This document shows, in pieces, positions 42,983-62,462 of a DNA stretch of 64,000 nucleotides (position 1 is the first letter of the stretch; each line of letters begins with the position of its first letter). A program made the translations under genes and the position numbers. The notes under the pieces were generated by a model. The model worked only from the letters and a program-made list of their open reading frames with translations. It had not been told where the DNA came from and did not search any database. Origin of the DNA: Sulfurospirillum halorespirans DSM 13726. Its GTDB lineage: Bacteria > Campylobacterota > Campylobacteria > Campylobacterales > Sulfurospirillaceae. Location: NCBI RefSeq assembly GCF_001723605.1, contig NZ_CP017111.1, positions 434,001 through 498,000 on the forward strand, read 5' to 3'.

Positions 42983-44182
42983 ATGGCAAAAGAAAAGTTC
43001 TCTAGAACCAAGCCACACGTTAACATTGGAACCATCGGTCACGTTGATCATGGTAAAACTACGCTTACAGCTGCGATCTCAGCAGTTCTAGCGACAAAAG
43101 GTCTTTGTGAATTTAAAGATTACGATGGTATTGATAACGCTCCTGAAGAGAGAGAGCGTGGTATTACTATTGCAACTTCTCACATTGAATATGAAACAGA
43201 AAACCGTCACTATGCACACGTAGATTGTCCAGGACATGCTGATTATGTTAAAAACATGATTACAGGTGCTGCTCAAATGGATGGCGCGATTCTTGTTGTT
43301 TCTGCAGCAGATGGTCCTATGCCACAAACGCGTGAGCACATTCTTCTTTCTCGCCAAGTAGGCGTTCCATATATCGTTGTTTTCATGAACAAAGCGGATA
43401 TGGTTGATGATGAAGAACTTCTTGAGCTTGTTGAAATGGAAATCCGTGAACTTCTTTCTGTTTATGACTTCCCAGGTGATGACACTCCAATCATTGCAGG
43501 TTCTGCGCTTAAAGCACTTGAAGAAGCAAAAGTTGGTACTGTTGGTGCATGGGGTCAAAAAATTCTTGATCTTATGGCAGCAGTTGATGATTATATTCCA
43601 AACCCAGTTCGTGAAACGGATAAAGACTTCTTGATGCCAATCGAAGACGTATTCTCAATCTCAGGTCGTGGTACCGTTGTTACTGGTAAAATCGACAGAG
43701 GCGCTGTTAAAATCGGTGAGACTATCGAAATCGTAGGTATCAAAGATACTAAAACAACAACGGTAACCGGTGTTGAAATGTTCCGTAAAGAGATGGAGCG
43801 TGGTGAGGCTGGTGATAACTGCGGTATCTTACTTCGTGGTATCAAAAAAGAAGACGTTGAGCGTGGTATGGTTCTTTGTAAACCAAAATCAATCACTCCA
43901 CACACTGACTTTGAAGCTGAGATCTATGTTCTTTCAAAAGAAGAGGGTGGCCGTCATACTCCATTCTTTAACAACTATAGACCACAATTCTATGTTCGTA
44001 CAACAGACGTAACAGGTTCTATCACATTACCAGAAGGTACTGAGATGGTTATGCCTGGTGATAACGTAAAAATCAAAGTAGCAATGATCGCTCCTATCGC
44101 TCTTGAAGAGGGTACTCGTTTTGCAATCCGTGAGGGTGGTAGAACTGTTGGTGCGGGTGTTGTTTCAACAATCATCAAGTAA
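42983..44182 (+). CDS. tuf: Elongation factor Tu
   Basis: A 399-residue GTPase that brings aminoacyl-tRNA to the ribosome. P-loop GHVDHGKT (residues 19-26), switch [13 protein letters not shown] and NKAD are all intact. ATG 42983 has GGAGG upstream. Codon use is typical of a highly expressed gene. There is no tuf after fusA, so this is the only copy in the window. A 30-bp palindromic terminator follows. Confidence 0.98.
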   Translation: MAKEKFSRTKPHVNIGTIGHVDHGKTTLTAAISAVLATKGLCEFKDYDGIDNAPEERERGITIATSHIEYETENRHYAHVDCPGHADYVKNMITGAAQMDGAILVVSAADGPMPQTREHILLSRQVGVPYIVVFMNKADMVDDEELLELVEMEIRELLSVYDFPGDDTPIIAGSALKALEEAKVGTVGAWGQKILDLMAAVDDYIPNPVRETDKDFLMPIEDVFSISGRGTVVTGKIDRGAVKIGETIEIVGIKDTKTTTVTGVEMFRKEMERGEAGDNCGILLRGIKKEDVERGMVLCKPKSITPHTDFEAEIYVLSKEEGGRHTPFFNNYRPQFYVRTTDVTGSITLPEGTEMVMPGDNVKIKVAMIAPIALEEGTRFAIREGGRTVGAGVVSTIIK

Positions 44183-44187
44183 TTTTA

Positions 44188-44217
44188 ACATGTAAAGGGG
44201 TTAACCCCTTTACATGT
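44188..44217 (+). terminator. 30-bp perfect palindrome ending tuf, built from the dispersed element
   Basis: A perfect inverted repeat: arms ACATGTAAAGGGGTT and AACCCCTTTACATGT, 30 bp with no break. The outer arms are dispersed-palindrome sequence; the exact 10-bp copy is at 44210-44219. It lies 6 bp after the tuf stop and may end or process the tuf transcript. Confidence 0.75.
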
Positions 44218-44237
44218 AATCAAGTCAAGGAAATATT

Positions 44238-44396
44238 ATGACCGTTAAAATCGGACTAAAGTGTTCTGAATGTGGTGACATTAATTACACGACAACCAAA
44301 AACAGCAAGACAGTTACTGAAAAAGTTGAACTTAGCAAGTATTGTGCAAGACTGAAAAAACACACGCTTCACAAAGAAGTAAAATTAAAAAGTTAA
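44238..44396 (+). CDS. rpmG: 50S ribosomal protein L33
   Basis: A 52-residue ribosomal protein of the large subunit. It begins [17 protein letters not shown] and has a third cysteine in [10 protein letters not shown], so it is the zinc-binding form (C9, C12 and the later cysteine). ATG 44238 follows CAAGGAAA. It is placed between tuf and tRNA-Trp, a usual site in this group. Confidence 0.95.
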   Translation: MTVKIGLKCSECGDINYTTTKNSKTVTEKVELSKYCARLKKHTLHKEVKLKS

Positions 44397-44425
44397 GTCT
44401 CTAAACAGACTTAACTTTATCATGT

Positions 44426-44501
44426 AGGGTAGTAGCTCCAACGGTAGAGCGTCGGTCTCCAAAACCGCAGGTTGTGGGTTCGAGTCCCTCCTACCCTGCC
44501 A
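44426..44501 (+). tRNA. tRNA-Trp (CCA)
   Basis: 76 nt with acceptor AGGGTAG/CTACCCT, anticodon CCA in the loop CTCCAAA and an encoded CCA. It lies 17 bp before secE. Confidence 0.95.
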
Positions 44502-44518
44502 CTAGTCGAGGTAATACA

Positions 44519-44698
44519 ATGGAAAAATTAAGAGCTTATTATCATCATTCTAAAGCTGAATTGTCAAAGGTTATATTCCCGATTAAAGAACAGATTCGAA
44601 ATGCTTTCATCTCTGTCTTTGTCGTTGTAACCGTAATTTCACTCTTTTTGGCGCTGATTGATGCTATTATGTCTTTTTCTTTATCTTCTTTAATTTAA
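44519..44698 (+). CDS. secE: Preprotein translocase subunit SecE
   Basis: A 59-residue single-span membrane protein of the Sec channel. The amphipathic helix KAELSKVIFPIKEQIRNAF precedes one membrane segment (VFVVVTVISLFLALIDAIM). ATG 44519 follows GAGGTAATACA. nusG follows after 9 bp. Confidence 0.93.
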   Translation: MEKLRAYYHHSKAELSKVIFPIKEQIRNAFISVFVVVTVISLFLALIDAIMSFSLSSLI

Positions 44699-44707
44699 GG
44701 AGAAAGA

Positions 44708-45238
44708 ATGGCACATAGATGGTATGCAATTCAAACCTATGCAGGTAGCGAGCAAGCAGTCAAAAAAGGTATTATTACTATTGTCAATGATCATGGTATC
44801 GCTGATAAGTTGGAGCAAATCGTTGTTCCAACCGAAGATGTCATCGAAGTTAAGAATGGTAAAAAAAAGATTAGTGAACGAAGTCTCTATCCTGGTTATG
44901 CGTTTGCAAAACTGGATTTAGACACAGCACTTTGGCATCTGATTCAATCTTTGCCAAAAGTCGGAAGATTCATCGGTGAAGCGAAAAAGCCTACACCGTT
45001 GAGTGAAAAAGATATTGCACTGATTTTAGAAAAAGCAGAGAAAAAAGGTGCGCCAAAACCAAAAATCTTCTTTGAAAATGGAGAGAGTGTTAGGATTACA
45101 GAAGGTCCTTTCGCTAACTTTACAGGTTCAGTTGAAGAGTATGATATGGTTCATGGCAAACTCACACTCAATGTTTCAATCTTTGGTCGAAGTACCCCAG
45201 TTGAGATTCTCTATTCTCAAGTTGAAAAAATAGTCTAA
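44708..45238 (+). CDS. nusG: Transcription antitermination factor NusG
   Basis: A 176-residue protein with an N-terminal NGN domain ([19 protein letters not shown], then [10 protein letters not shown]) and a C-terminal KOW domain ([20 protein letters not shown]). It links RNA polymerase to ribosomes and Rho. Confidence 0.97.
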   Translation: MAHRWYAIQTYAGSEQAVKKGIITIVNDHGIADKLEQIVVPTEDVIEVKNGKKKISERSLYPGYAFAKLDLDTALWHLIQSLPKVGRFIGEAKKPTPLSEKDIALILEKAEKKGAPKPKIFFENGESVRITEGPFANFTGSVEEYDMVHGKLTLNVSIFGRSTPVEILYSQVEKIV

Positions 45239-45254
45239 GCGTAAAGGAAAAGAA

Positions 45255-45680
45255 ATGGCAAAAAAAGTCATTGGTGAAATTAAATTGCAGATTGAAGCTG
45301 CTAAAGCAAATCCATCACCTCCAGTAGGACCAGCTCTTGGTCAACGTGGTGTGAATATTATGGAGTTTTGTAAAGCGTTTAACGAAAGAACAAAAGAGAT
45401 GGCAGGTTTTAGAATTCCTGTTGTTATTACTGTTTATGCCGATAAAAGTTTTACTTTCGTTACAAAACAACCACCTGCAACAGATCTTATCAAAAAAGCA
45501 GTTGGTCTTAAAAGTGGATCAAGCAACCCTTTAAAAAATAAAGTTGGTACACTTAGCAAAGCTCAAATTCTTGAGATTGTTGAGAAAAAAATTGCTGACC
45601 TTAATACAACAGATCGTGAACAAGCAGCGAAAATTATTTCAGGTTCTGCTAGAAGCATCGGTATTAATATCGTCGATTAA
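45255..45680 (+). CDS. rplK: 50S ribosomal protein L11
   Basis: 141 residues, the usual length. The proline-rich start ([20 protein letters not shown]) and the rRNA-binding C-terminal half ([17 protein letters not shown]) are complete. Confidence 0.98.
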   Translation: MAKKVIGEIKLQIEAAKANPSPPVGPALGQRGVNIMEFCKAFNERTKEMAGFRIPVVITVYADKSFTFVTKQPPATDLIKKAVGLKSGSSNPLKNKVGTLSKAQILEIVEKKIADLNTTDREQAAKIISGSARSIGINIVD

Positions 45681-45745
45681 GTCTAACCCTTCACCGCCAG
45701 GGTTTTAAATATAAAGGCGGAAGCAAAATTATGCGGAGATAAAGA

Positions 45746-46450
45746 ATGGCAAAGAAAGTAAATAAACGTTTTCAAGAACTTTTGAAAAAAGTTGATAAAG
45801 AGAAAAAATATTCTGTTGATGAAGCCCTTGGCAATATTAAAAACCTCGCATCTGCAAAATTTGATGAAACAATCGAAATAGCACTTAAACTTAACGTTGA
45901 CCCACGTCATGCGGATCAAATGGTAAGAGGTTCTGTTGTTCTTCCTTCAGGTACGGGTAAAACAGTTCGTGTTGCAGTTATTGCAAAAGATGAGAAAGCC
46001 GATGAAGCTAGAGCTGCTGGTGCTGATATTGTTGGTAGTGATGATTTGATTGAAGAAATTCAAGCAGGTCGCATCAACTTTGATGTTTTGATTGCTACAC
46101 CAAACATGATGGGTTTAGTAGGTAAAGTTGGTCGTATTCTTGGACCAAAAGGTATCATGCCAAATCCAAAAACAGGTACTGTAACAATGGACGTTGCTAA
46201 AGCTGTTGAGAATAACAAAGGTGGACAAGTAAACTTCCGTGTTGACAAACAAGGAAATATCCACGCAGGTATTGGTAAAATTAGCTTCACATCTGAGCAA
46301 ATCAGAGAGAACTTTGAAGCATTTATCAAAGCAATCAACAAACATAAACCTGCTGTTGCAAAAGGTAAATATATTAAAAGCGCTGCATTGTCACTTACAA
46401 TGAGCCCATCAATGAACCTTGAAAATCAAGAACTAATCGACCTTAGATAA
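45746..46450 (+). CDS. rplA: 50S ribosomal protein L1
   Basis: 234 residues. [19 protein letters not shown] is the conserved L1 stretch. L1 often represses its own operon by binding mRNA near rplK; a 65-bp gap with paired arms (CCCTTCACCGCCAGGG) lies upstream. Confidence 0.98.
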   Translation: MAKKVNKRFQELLKKVDKEKKYSVDEALGNIKNLASAKFDETIEIALKLNVDPRHADQMVRGSVVLPSGTGKTVRVAVIAKDEKADEARAAGADIVGSDDLIEEIQAGRINFDVLIATPNMMGLVGKVGRILGPKGIMPNPKTGTVTMDVAKAVENNKGGQVNFRVDKQGNIHAGIGKISFTSEQIRENFEAFIKAINKHKPAVAKGKYIKSAALSLTMSPSMNLENQELIDLR

Positions 46451-46635
46451 TTATTTACGAGAACATACGCCGCTTATGTGGTTGATGTTCTCGTGCCTTA
46501 AAATTCTCGTTGTAAAACACGGTTTTATGACATCACATGTACGTACTTAATCTTATGATTGGAGAGAGTAGAGGCGCAAGCTTAATTTGAGATCACTCAT
46601 CTCTACTTGAAATCACCAGTTGGAAAGGAGAAAAA
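46451..46635 (+). ncRNA. Ribosomal protein L10 leader
   Basis: 185 bp between rplA and rplJ. It forms a strong hairpin (ACGAGAACAT at 46457-46466 with ATGTTCTCGT at 46485-46494) and a second one near the start of rplJ (GTAGAG...CTCTAC, with an inner GAGAT/ATCTC). Such leaders bind L10-L12 and repress rplJL. Assignment rests on position and folding. Confidence 0.6.
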
Positions 46636-47118
46636 TTGACAAGAACAGAGAAAGCTGAATTTATTAGTTCTCTAACTGAAGAGTTTAAATCTTCCGACGG
46701 TTTAATTGTTTGTGACTATAAAGGTCTTAATGTTAAAGCGATCGAAGCACTTAGAAACAGTGCTAGACCAGAAGTGGTTAATGTTAAAGTTATTAAAAAT
46801 ACTTTAGCATCAATCGCTATGAAAAACGCTGGTATCGAAGGACTTGAACTTAAAGACACCAACATTTTTGTTTGGGGCGCTGACCAGTTAGCCGTAACAA
46901 AAATTGTCGCTACATTCGCTAAAACAAATCCAAATTTTATTATTAAATCTGGTTTTGCTGGTGGTATTGTTGTTGACGCTGCTAAAGTTGAAGCACTTTC
47001 TAAAATGCCATCACGTAATGAGCTTATTGGAATGCTTCTATCAACTTGGATGGCTCCAATTACAAACTTTACCATTGGTCTTGATGCACTTCGTGCTAAA
47101 AAACAAGAGTCTGAATAG
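46636..47118 (+). CDS. rplJ: 50S ribosomal protein L10
   Basis: 160 residues from a TTG start behind AAAGGAG. DYKGLNVKAIEALRNSAR and VIKNTLASIAMK are conserved. It anchors the L12 stalk. A hairpin containing a dispersed palindrome follows the stop. Confidence 0.95.
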   Translation: MTRTEKAEFISSLTEEFKSSDGLIVCDYKGLNVKAIEALRNSARPEVVNVKVIKNTLASIAMKNAGIEGLELKDTNIFVWGADQLAVTKIVATFAKTNPNFIIKSGFAGGIVVDAAKVEALSKMPSRNELIGMLLSTWMAPITNFTIGLDALRAKKQESE

Positions 47119-47126
47119 AGCGTGTT

Positions 47127-47152
47127 TGTAAGGTTTTTAGCCTTACATGTAA
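47127..47152 (+). other. Intercistronic hairpin with a dispersed palindrome (rplJ-rplL)
   Basis: TGTAAGG / CCTTACA arms (47127-47133 and 47141-47147) with a 7-base loop. The right arm is part of a TTACATGTAA copy (47143-47152). There is no T-tract, so it is more likely an mRNA stability or processing element than a terminator. Confidence 0.5.
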
Positions 47153-47257
47153 AGTGCAAGAGTGAAGAAATTATCAGAGTTCTTGCGAAACAATAAAAAG
47201 TTTATGCTTCGAAAAGAGCAAGCTTTATATTAAATTATAATAATCAGGAGATTTGAA

Positions 47258-47632
47258 ATGGCAATTTCAAAACAAGACGTATTAGAGTATATTTCAGGTC
47301 TTAGTGTTCTTGAACTAAGTGAACTAGTCAAAGATTTCGAAGAGAAATTTGGTGTATCTGCAGCTCCTGTTATGGTAGCTGGTGCTGGTGCTGCAGTTGC
47401 AGCAGAAGCAGTTGAAGAGAAAACTGAGTTTGACGTTATCCTTAAAGATGGTGGCGAGAAGAAAATTAACGCTATTAAAGTTGTTAGAGAAATCACAGGT
47501 CTTGGTCTTAAAGAGGCAAAAGACGCTGTTGAGGGTGCACCTACAACTGTTAAAGAGGGTGTATCTAAGCAACTTGCTGAAGAGATCAAAAAGAAACTTG
47601 AAGACGCTGGCGCTGTCGCTGAAATCAAGTAA
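47258..47632 (+). CDS. rplL: 50S ribosomal protein L7/L12
   Basis: 124 residues with an alanine-rich hinge and the conserved C-terminal domain ([10 protein letters not shown], then [15 protein letters not shown]). It forms the stalk that recruits translation factors. AGGAGATTTGAA precedes the start. Confidence 0.98.
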   Translation: MAISKQDVLEYISGLSVLELSELVKDFEEKFGVSAAPVMVAGAGAAVAAEAVEEKTEFDVILKDGGEKKINAIKVVREITGLGLKEAKDAVEGAPTTVKEGVSKQLAEEIKKKLEDAGAVAEIK

Positions 47633-47644
47633 TTTTATTACTTT

Positions 47645-47669
47645 AAGAGAAGCCTTGTGCTTCTCTTTT
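47645..47669 (+). terminator. Attenuator-type terminator between rplL and rpoB
   Basis: AAGAGAAGC / GCTTCTCTT stem of 9 bp with a 5-base loop, followed by Ts. It is probably a partial terminator that sets rpoB below rplL. Confidence 0.8.
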
Positions 47670-47729
47670 AAAACTTTTTCCCTGGAAATTAATTATTAGT
47701 CGTTACAACGTCTGTCAAATGATAGATGA

Positions 47730-56460
<8,731 letters not shown>

Positions 56461-56514
56461 AAGCTATTTTTAAATAAAATTAGCACCTATTTTTTACAAA
56501 ATAAAGGAAATAAT

Positions 56515-56892
56515 GTGCCAACCATTAACCAACTCGTCAGAAATGAGAGAAAAAAGGTGATTAAGAAATCAAAATCACCTGCACTTGATAAGTGCCCTCA
56601 AAGAAGAGGCGTTTGTACAAGAGTTTATACGACAACTCCTAAGAAACCAAACTCTGCTTTGAGAAAAGTTGCCAAAGTCAAATTGACCAGCGGTTTTGAA
56701 GTCATTAGCTACATCGGTGGCGAGGGACACAACCTACAAGAACACTCCATTGTATTGGTACGTGGCGGTAGGGTAAAAGATTTACCAGGTGTTAAGTACC
56801 ATATCGTACGTGGTGCGCTTGATACTTCAGGTGTTGCAAAAAGAACGGTGTCTAGAAGTAAATACGGTACAAAAAGACCAAAAGCTAAATAA
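56515..56892 (+). CDS. rpsL: 30S ribosomal protein S12
   Basis: 125 residues from GTG 56515 behind [20 protein letters not shown] and [10 protein letters not shown] carry the conserved lysines at the decoding site, unchanged from the usual sequence. First gene of the str group. Confidence 0.98.
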   Translation: MPTINQLVRNERKKVIKKSKSPALDKCPQRRGVCTRVYTTTPKKPNSALRKVAKVKLTSGFEVISYIGGEGHNLQEHSIVLVRGGRVKDLPGVKYHIVRGALDTSGVAKRTVSRSKYGTKRPKAK

Positions 56893-56923
56893 ATTTAACC
56901 ACAGGTGATGTCCTTTGTTTTGA

Positions 56924-57436
<513 letters not shown>

Positions 57437-57445
57437 GATGACGTT

Positions 57446-57471
57446 GGGAGTGTTTACATGTAAACACTCCC
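57446..57471 (+). terminator. 26-bp perfect palindrome between rpsG and fusA with a dispersed element at its centre
   Basis: GGGAGTGTTTACA and its reverse complement TGTAAACACTCCC meet without a gap. The central TTACATGTAA (57454-57463) is the dispersed element. There is no T-tract, so it may stabilise or process mRNA instead of ending transcription. Confidence 0.6.
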
Positions 57472-57515
57472 TCCTTCCTTCGGAACTACACTCCTAATAT
57501 AACAAGGAAATTATA

Positions 57516-59594
57516 ATGGCAAGAAATACCCCTATTGGAATGGTTAGAAACATCGGTATTGCTGCGCACATTGATGCAGGTAAAACCACAACAACAGAAA
57601 GAATCCTTTTTTACACCGGTATCTCTCACAAAATTGGTGAGGTACATGATGGTGCTGCAACAATGGACTGGATGGAGCAAGAGAAAGAGCGAGGTATTAC
57701 CATTACTTCTGCTGCGACAACATGTTCATGGAAAGATCACCAAATTAATATTATCGACACCCCAGGCCACGTTGACTTCACGATTGAAGTTGAGCGTTCT
57801 ATGCGTGTTCTTGATGGCGCTGTAGCTGTATTTTGTGCAGTTGGTGGCGTTCAACCACAATCTGAAACGGTTTGGAGACAAGCGAATCGCTACAAAGTTC
57901 CAAGAATGGTATTTGTTAATAAAATGGACCGCGTTGGTGCAGATTTCTATAACGTTGAAGCACAAATTAAAAATCGTTTAAAAGCAAACCCAGTACCTAT
58001 TCAAATTCCTATTGGTGCAGAAGAAAACTTTAAAGGTGTGATTGATCTCGTAGAGATGAAAGCACTTGTTTGGGATGATGACGCGGCTATGGGTTCAAAC
58101 TACCAAGTCGTTGAAATTCCAGCAGACCTAATGGATAAAGCAACTGAATATCGAGAGAGAATGGTTGAAGCTGTTTCTGAGACCAGTGATGAGTTGATGG
58201 AAAAATACCTTGGTGGCGAAGTGCTTACCAATGTTGAAATTAAAGCAGGTATTAAAGCGGGATGTCTAGCAATGACATTTATCCCTATGATTTGTGGAAC
58301 AGCCTTTAAAAACAAAGGTGTTCAACCCCTTCTTGACGCGGTTATTGATTATATGCCAGCTCCTACGGAAGTACACGCAATTAAAGGCGAGTATGAAGAT
58401 GGACATGAGTGTGTTGTTGATTCAACCGATGAGGGTGAATTTGCTGCACTTGCATTTAAAATTATGACCGATCCTTTCGTTGGTCAATTGACCTTCGTTC
58501 GTGTTTACCGTGGTTCATTGGAAAGCGGAAGTTATGCGTACAATACCACCAAAGATAAAAAAGAGAGAATTGGTCGTTTGCTAAAAATGCATGCGAACAA
58601 AAGAGAAGAGATCAAAGTCCTTCACTCAGGTGAAATCGGTGCGGTTGTAGGTCTTAAAGACACACTAACGGGTGATACACTTGCAAGTGAAAAAGATCCT
58701 GTCATTTTAGAGCGAATGGTGTTTCCAGACCCTGTTATCTCTGTTGCCGTTGAGCCTAAAACCAAAGCGGATCAAGAGAAAATGGGTATTGCACTTCAAA
58801 AATTGGCTCAAGAAGATCCAAGCTTTAGAGTTGAAACCGATGAAGAGAGTGGTCAAACGATCATTTCTGGTATGGGTGAGCTTCACTTAGAGATTCTTGT
58901 TGATCGTATGCTTAGAGAGTTTAAAGTAAGTGCTGAAGTTGGACAACCTCAAGTTGCTTACCGTGAAACGATTCGTGCTTCCGTTAATCAAGAGTATAAA
59001 TACGCAAAACAATCAGGTGGTCGTGGACAATACGGTCACGTTTACCTCAAAATTGAACCTCAAGATGCGGGTAAGGGTTATGAATTTGTTAACGATATCA
59101 AAGGTGGAGCGATTCCAAAAGAGTTTATTCCTGCCGTTGATAAAGGTATCAAAGAAGCACTTGGTGCGGGTGTACTTGCGGGTTATAAAGTGGAAGACAT
59201 TAAAGTTACCCTTTATGATGGAAGTTACCATGATGTTGACTCCTCTGAGATGGCATTTAAACTCGCTGCTTCTATGGGCTTTAAAGAGGGTTGTCGTAAG
59301 GCAAAACCGGTTATTCTTGAGCCTATCATGAAAGTGGAAGTTGAAACACCTGAGGACTTTATGGGTGATGTTATCGGCGATCTTAACCGTCGTCGTGGAC
59401 AAATTAACTCAATGGATGATAGAAGTGGTAACAAAATTGTTAACGCATTCTGCCCATTGGCTGAAATGTTCGGTTACTCTACGGATCTTAGAAGTCAAAC
59501 TCAAGGTCGTGCTTCTTACTCTATGGAATTCGATCATTATGATGAAGTACCTAGAAACGTTGCCGAAGAGATTATCAAAAAACGTAACGGTTAA
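57516..59594 (+). CDS. fusA: Elongation factor G
   Basis: 692 residues. P-loop [27 protein letters not shown] and [10 protein letters not shown] are intact. It moves tRNAs through the ribosome. No palindrome occurs inside the gene; one is part of the terminator after it. Confidence 0.98.
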   Translation: MARNTPIGMVRNIGIAAHIDAGKTTTTERILFYTGISHKIGEVHDGAATMDWMEQEKERGITITSAATTCSWKDHQINIIDTPGHVDFTIEVERSMRVLDGAVAVFCAVGGVQPQSETVWRQANRYKVPRMVFVNKMDRVGADFYNVEAQIKNRLKANPVPIQIPIGAEENFKGVIDLVEMKALVWDDDAAMGSNYQVVEIPADLMDKATEYRERMVEAVSETSDELMEKYLGGEVLTNVEIKAGIKAGCLAMTFIPMICGTAFKNKGVQPLLDAVIDYMPAPTEVHAIKGEYEDGHECVVDSTDEGEFAALAFKIMTDPFVGQLTFVRVYRGSLESGSYAYNTTKDKKERIGRLLKMHANKREEIKVLHSGEIGAVVGLKDTLTGDTLASEKDPVILERMVFPDPVISVAVEPKTKADQEKMGIALQKLAQEDPSFRVETDEESGQTIISGMGELHLEILVDRMLREFKVSAEVGQPQVAYRETIRASVNQEYKYAKQSGGRGQYGHVYLKIEPQDAGKGYEFVNDIKGGAIPKEFIPAVDKGIKEALGAGVLAGYKVEDIKVTLYDGSYHDVDSSEMAFKLAASMGFKEGCRKAKPVILEPIMKVEVETPEDFMGDVIGDLNRRRGQINSMDDRSGNKIVNAFCPLAEMFGYSTDLRSQTQGRASYSMEFDHYDEVPRNVAEEIIKKRNG

Positions 59595-59598
59595 TGAG

Positions 59599-59630
59599 TT
59601 TACATGTAAAGAGTCTTCGGACTCTTTACA
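59599..59630 (+). terminator. fusA terminator overlapping a dispersed palindrome
   Basis: Stem TGTAAAGAGTC (59605-59615), TTCG loop, GACTCTTTACA (59620-59630). The left arm begins inside TTTACATGTAAA (59599-59610). A C-run and then Ts follow. Confidence 0.8.
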
Positions 59631-59767
59631 CCCCTTTTTCTGCCAAAATCTCCCAAACACACTCTTTTCTCAATCCATTAAAAATGATGTTTTTATTCAG
59701 AACGATCAATGAATAAATCGCTATAATCGTGTGTTTTGGATTTGAACACTTTTATAAAGGTTACAAT

Positions 59768-60727
59768 GTGATAGACATAAAACATCTCAGCAAATCTTTT
59801 AATGATCAAAAAGTTTTAGATGACATCAGTTTACATGTAAACGCAGGTGAAATATTTGCCATCGTTGGACACAGTGGTGCTGGCAAATCAACACTGCTTC
59901 GTTGCATCAACGGGCTTGAACGCTTTAGCGATGGCGATCTTATGGTGTTAGACAAAGAGGTTAAAATCCTCAATGAGCGCGGTCTTAGTGAACTAAGAAG
60001 TCAAATTGGTATGATTTTTCAAAATTTTTCGTTACTCAATCAAAAAAATGTCTATGAAAACATTGCACTTCCTATGAAAGTGTGGGGTTACAGCAAAGAA
60101 GCCATTCAAAAAAGAGTCGATGAACTCCTCAATCTTGTGGGACTGGAGAGTAAAAAATTTGTCTATCCCAAAGAGCTCAGCGGTGGTCAAAAACAGCGTG
60201 TTGCGATTGCCAGAGCACTTACACTCAATCCCAAAATCCTTCTCAGCGATGAAGCCACATCTGCACTTGATCCCAATACCACCAAATCCATTTTAGAGCT
60301 TCTACAAGAGATCAACATTAAACTGGGCGTTACGATCATCATTGTCACGCATGAAATGGACGTTGTCAAAAGAGTCGCATCGCGTGCGTTGCTTTTGGAA
60401 GATGGAAAAGTGATTGGGCTTGGTCGGATTGAAGATCTTTTTTTAAGACCCGATGAAAAGATGATGCGATTTCTTGGTGAAGATGAAGAGCTCCCAACAA
60501 AAGGTGTGAATATAAGGCTTTTCTTCCCCAGTAATGTCTCGTATCAGCCCATCGTAACTCAGATGGCGCGCGAGCTTAATATCAATTTTAATATCGTCTG
60601 GGGAAAGCTTGAAAAGCTCAATGATCATGTCGTTGGCTCGCTTGTTATCAATATAGACGAACAAAGCGCAAGCACAATTACCCACTATTTGCACGAAAAA
60701 ACGGAAGTCATTTGGGAGGCACTCTAA
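59768..60727 (+). CDS. metN: Methionine ABC transporter ATPase MetN
   Basis: 319 residues: ATPase with Walker A GHSGAGKS (34-41), signature LSGGQKQRVAIARAL, Walker B ILLSDEATSALDP, and a C-terminal NIL domain (about 240-319) that senses methionine. GTG 59768 follows AAAGG; upstream residues in the same frame lack a ribosome site. A palindrome (59831) encodes Leu-His-Val in the strand before the P-loop (ISLHVNAGE). Confidence 0.93.
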   Translation: MIDIKHLSKSFNDQKVLDDISLHVNAGEIFAIVGHSGAGKSTLLRCINGLERFSDGDLMVLDKEVKILNERGLSELRSQIGMIFQNFSLLNQKNVYENIALPMKVWGYSKEAIQKRVDELLNLVGLESKKFVYPKELSGGQKQRVAIARALTLNPKILLSDEATSALDPNTTKSILELLQEINIKLGVTIIIVTHEMDVVKRVASRALLLEDGKVIGLGRIEDLFLRPDEKMMRFLGEDEELPTKGVNIRLFFPSNVSYQPIVTQMARELNINFNIVWGKLEKLNDHVVGSLVINIDEQSASTITHYLHEKTEVIWEAL

Positions 60728-60728
60728 G

Positions 60729-61409
60729 ATGGAACAGACAATTATAGGCTTTTTTGAAAAATCTTTGGTCATGAAAAGTGTCTTAATCGATGCGCTCATG
60801 GAGACACTCACGATGAGCCTTGTTTCAACGTTTTTGGCAACGTTCATAGGCTTTTTACTAGCGATTGTGCTCATAATCACCGATAAAAATGGCATTTCAC
60901 CCAATCAATACACCTACAAATTTTTAGATGTCACGATCAATATGTTACGCTCATTTCCGTTTATTATCCTCATCATTGTCTTATTTCCCGTGACAAAATT
61001 TTTGGTCGGAAAGCATACGGGAACATTTGCGATGATCGTACCACTCACGATTGGAACAGCCCCTTTTATCGCGCGAATGATCGAAGGCGCTTTTAAAGAG
61101 GTGGATCAAAGTGTCATTGAAGCAGCGCAATCGTTTGGAACGAACAAATTTCAGATTATTTTCCGTGTTCTGCTTCCTGAAGCGTATCCTAGCATTATCT
61201 CTGCGATTACCCTCTCGTTGATCATCATTGTTGGTTTTTCAGCGATGGCAGGAACCGTTGGTGGTGGCGGTCTTGGCGCGGTGGCGATGAATTATGGTTA
61301 CTACCGCTTTGACGCACTGTATATCTTTTGGACGGTTTTTATTTTGATCGTGCTTGTCCAGATTTTTCAAAGTATGGGTGATATTCTCTATAAAATCGTA
61401 AAACATTAA
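60729..61409 (+). CDS. metI: Methionine ABC transporter permease MetI
   Basis: 226 residues with about five membrane helices and the coupling motif EAAQSFGTNKFQIIFRVLLP. It starts one base after the metN stop. GGGGLGAVAMNYGYYRFD is the family's C-terminal signature. Confidence 0.95.
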   Translation: MEQTIIGFFEKSLVMKSVLIDALMETLTMSLVSTFLATFIGFLLAIVLIITDKNGISPNQYTYKFLDVTINMLRSFPFIILIIVLFPVTKFLVGKHTGTFAMIVPLTIGTAPFIARMIEGAFKEVDQSVIEAAQSFGTNKFQIIFRVLLPEAYPSIISAITLSLIIIVGFSAMAGTVGGGGLGAVAMNYGYYRFDALYIFWTVFILIVLVQIFQSMGDILYKIVKH

Positions 61410-61466
61410 TGCTGGGTGAAGTGTGTCATTCAGTCCTTTTTAATGCGAATGACGTTAGGATTTCAT

Positions 61467-61502
61467 AAATGTTTAGTAAACCTCTTTGTTTACTAAACAT
61501 TT
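61467..61502 (+). terminator. Strong hairpin between metI and metQ
   Basis: A 15-bp perfect stem: AAATGTTTAGTAAAC, CTCTTT loop, GTTTACTAAACATTT. AT-rich and without a clean T-tract, it may be a partial terminator or an mRNA-stabilising structure that adjusts metQ against metNI. Confidence 0.6.
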
Positions 61503-61522
61503 AGTTATTTTAAGGAGTACAC

Positions 61523-62344
61523 ATGTATAAACGTTTAGGAGTTCTTTTAGTGGGAGCCGTGCTTGCATTTAGTGGCTGCAGTGGCGATAAAAAAGGTGAA
61601 GACAAAGCCGCTTCAAAAGAAGATAAAAGTGCGAAAACGATTATTGTTGGCGCAACACCCGTGCCACACTCTGAGATATTGGAAATTGCAAAACCTCTTT
61701 TAGCCAAAGAAGGCTATACGCTTGAAATTAAAGTGTTTAATGATTATGTCATTCCCAATAAAGTCACTGACAGTGGTGAGATTGATGCAAACTTTTTTCA
61801 GCATACACCGTATCTTAAGGAGTTTAACAAAAGTCAAGGAACGAAGCTTGTGAGCGTTGGGAATATTCACATTGAACCAATTGGTGTTTACTCTAAAAAG
61901 ATTAAAGCGCTTTCTGAGCTTAAAGAGGGTGATAGTGTTGCAATCCCCAATGACCCAAGTAATGCTGGACGCGCTTTGGATGTTTTAGTAAACGCGGGGC
62001 TTATCAAACTTAAAGATGCTGAGCATAAAACTAAACTGGACATCGTTGAAAATCCAAAAAATCTTACTTTTACAGAGCTCGAAGCGGCGCAACTTCCTCG
62101 TGTGATCGAAGATTTTACAATTGCGGTCATTAACACCAACTACGCTCTTCCTGCAGGACTCAATCCAAGTACCGATGCACTAGCATTGGAGTCTGCCAAT
62201 TCTCCATACGCGAATATTTTAGTCGTCAAAGCGGGTAATGAAAATAGCGACAAAACCAAAGCCCTTCTCAAAGCGGTTCAATCCGATGAAGTGAAGAAAT
62301 TTATCGTTGAAAAATACAAAGGTGCTATTGTTCCTGCTTTCTAA
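61523..62344 (+). CDS. metQ: Methionine-binding lipoprotein MetQ
   Basis: 273 residues. Lipoprotein signal (LGVLLVGAVLAFSGC, cut before the cysteine) followed by a charged linker, then TIIVGATPVPHSEILE, DYVIPNKVTDSGEIDANFFQH and IPNDPSNAGRAL, all typical of MetQ/NlpA. It binds methionine in the periplasm for MetNI. Confidence 0.95.
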   Translation: MYKRLGVLLVGAVLAFSGCSGDKKGEDKAASKEDKSAKTIIVGATPVPHSEILEIAKPLLAKEGYTLEIKVFNDYVIPNKVTDSGEIDANFFQHTPYLKEFNKSQGTKLVSVGNIHIEPIGVYSKKIKALSELKEGDSVAIPNDPSNAGRALDVLVNAGLIKLKDAEHKTKLDIVENPKNLTFTELEAAQLPRVIEDFTIAVINTNYALPAGLNPSTDALALESANSPYANILVVKAGNENSDKTKALLKAVQSDEVKKFIVEKYKGAIVPAF

Positions 62345-62432
62345 TGTAGGGCAGACGCATTTACTCGATCAAGGTGTACTTTCGAGTACACTTTGACTCT
62401 CCTCGTTTTAGGTTTCCTAAGTCTATTTTTGT

Positions 62433-62438
62433 TATAAT
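62433..62438 (+). promoter_or_regulatory. -10 box of the tRNA-Arg promoter
   Basis: TATAAT in TTTGTTATAATCC, 24 bp before the tRNA. Confidence 0.5.
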
Positions 62439-62462
62439 CCCGCCACACCAAATCTCTCAAAT

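Noticed and set aside
59631-59767. Possible SAM riboswitch before metN
   Set aside because: The 137-bp leader shows no conserved SAM-box stems; I see only a -10-like TATAAT (59722-59727).
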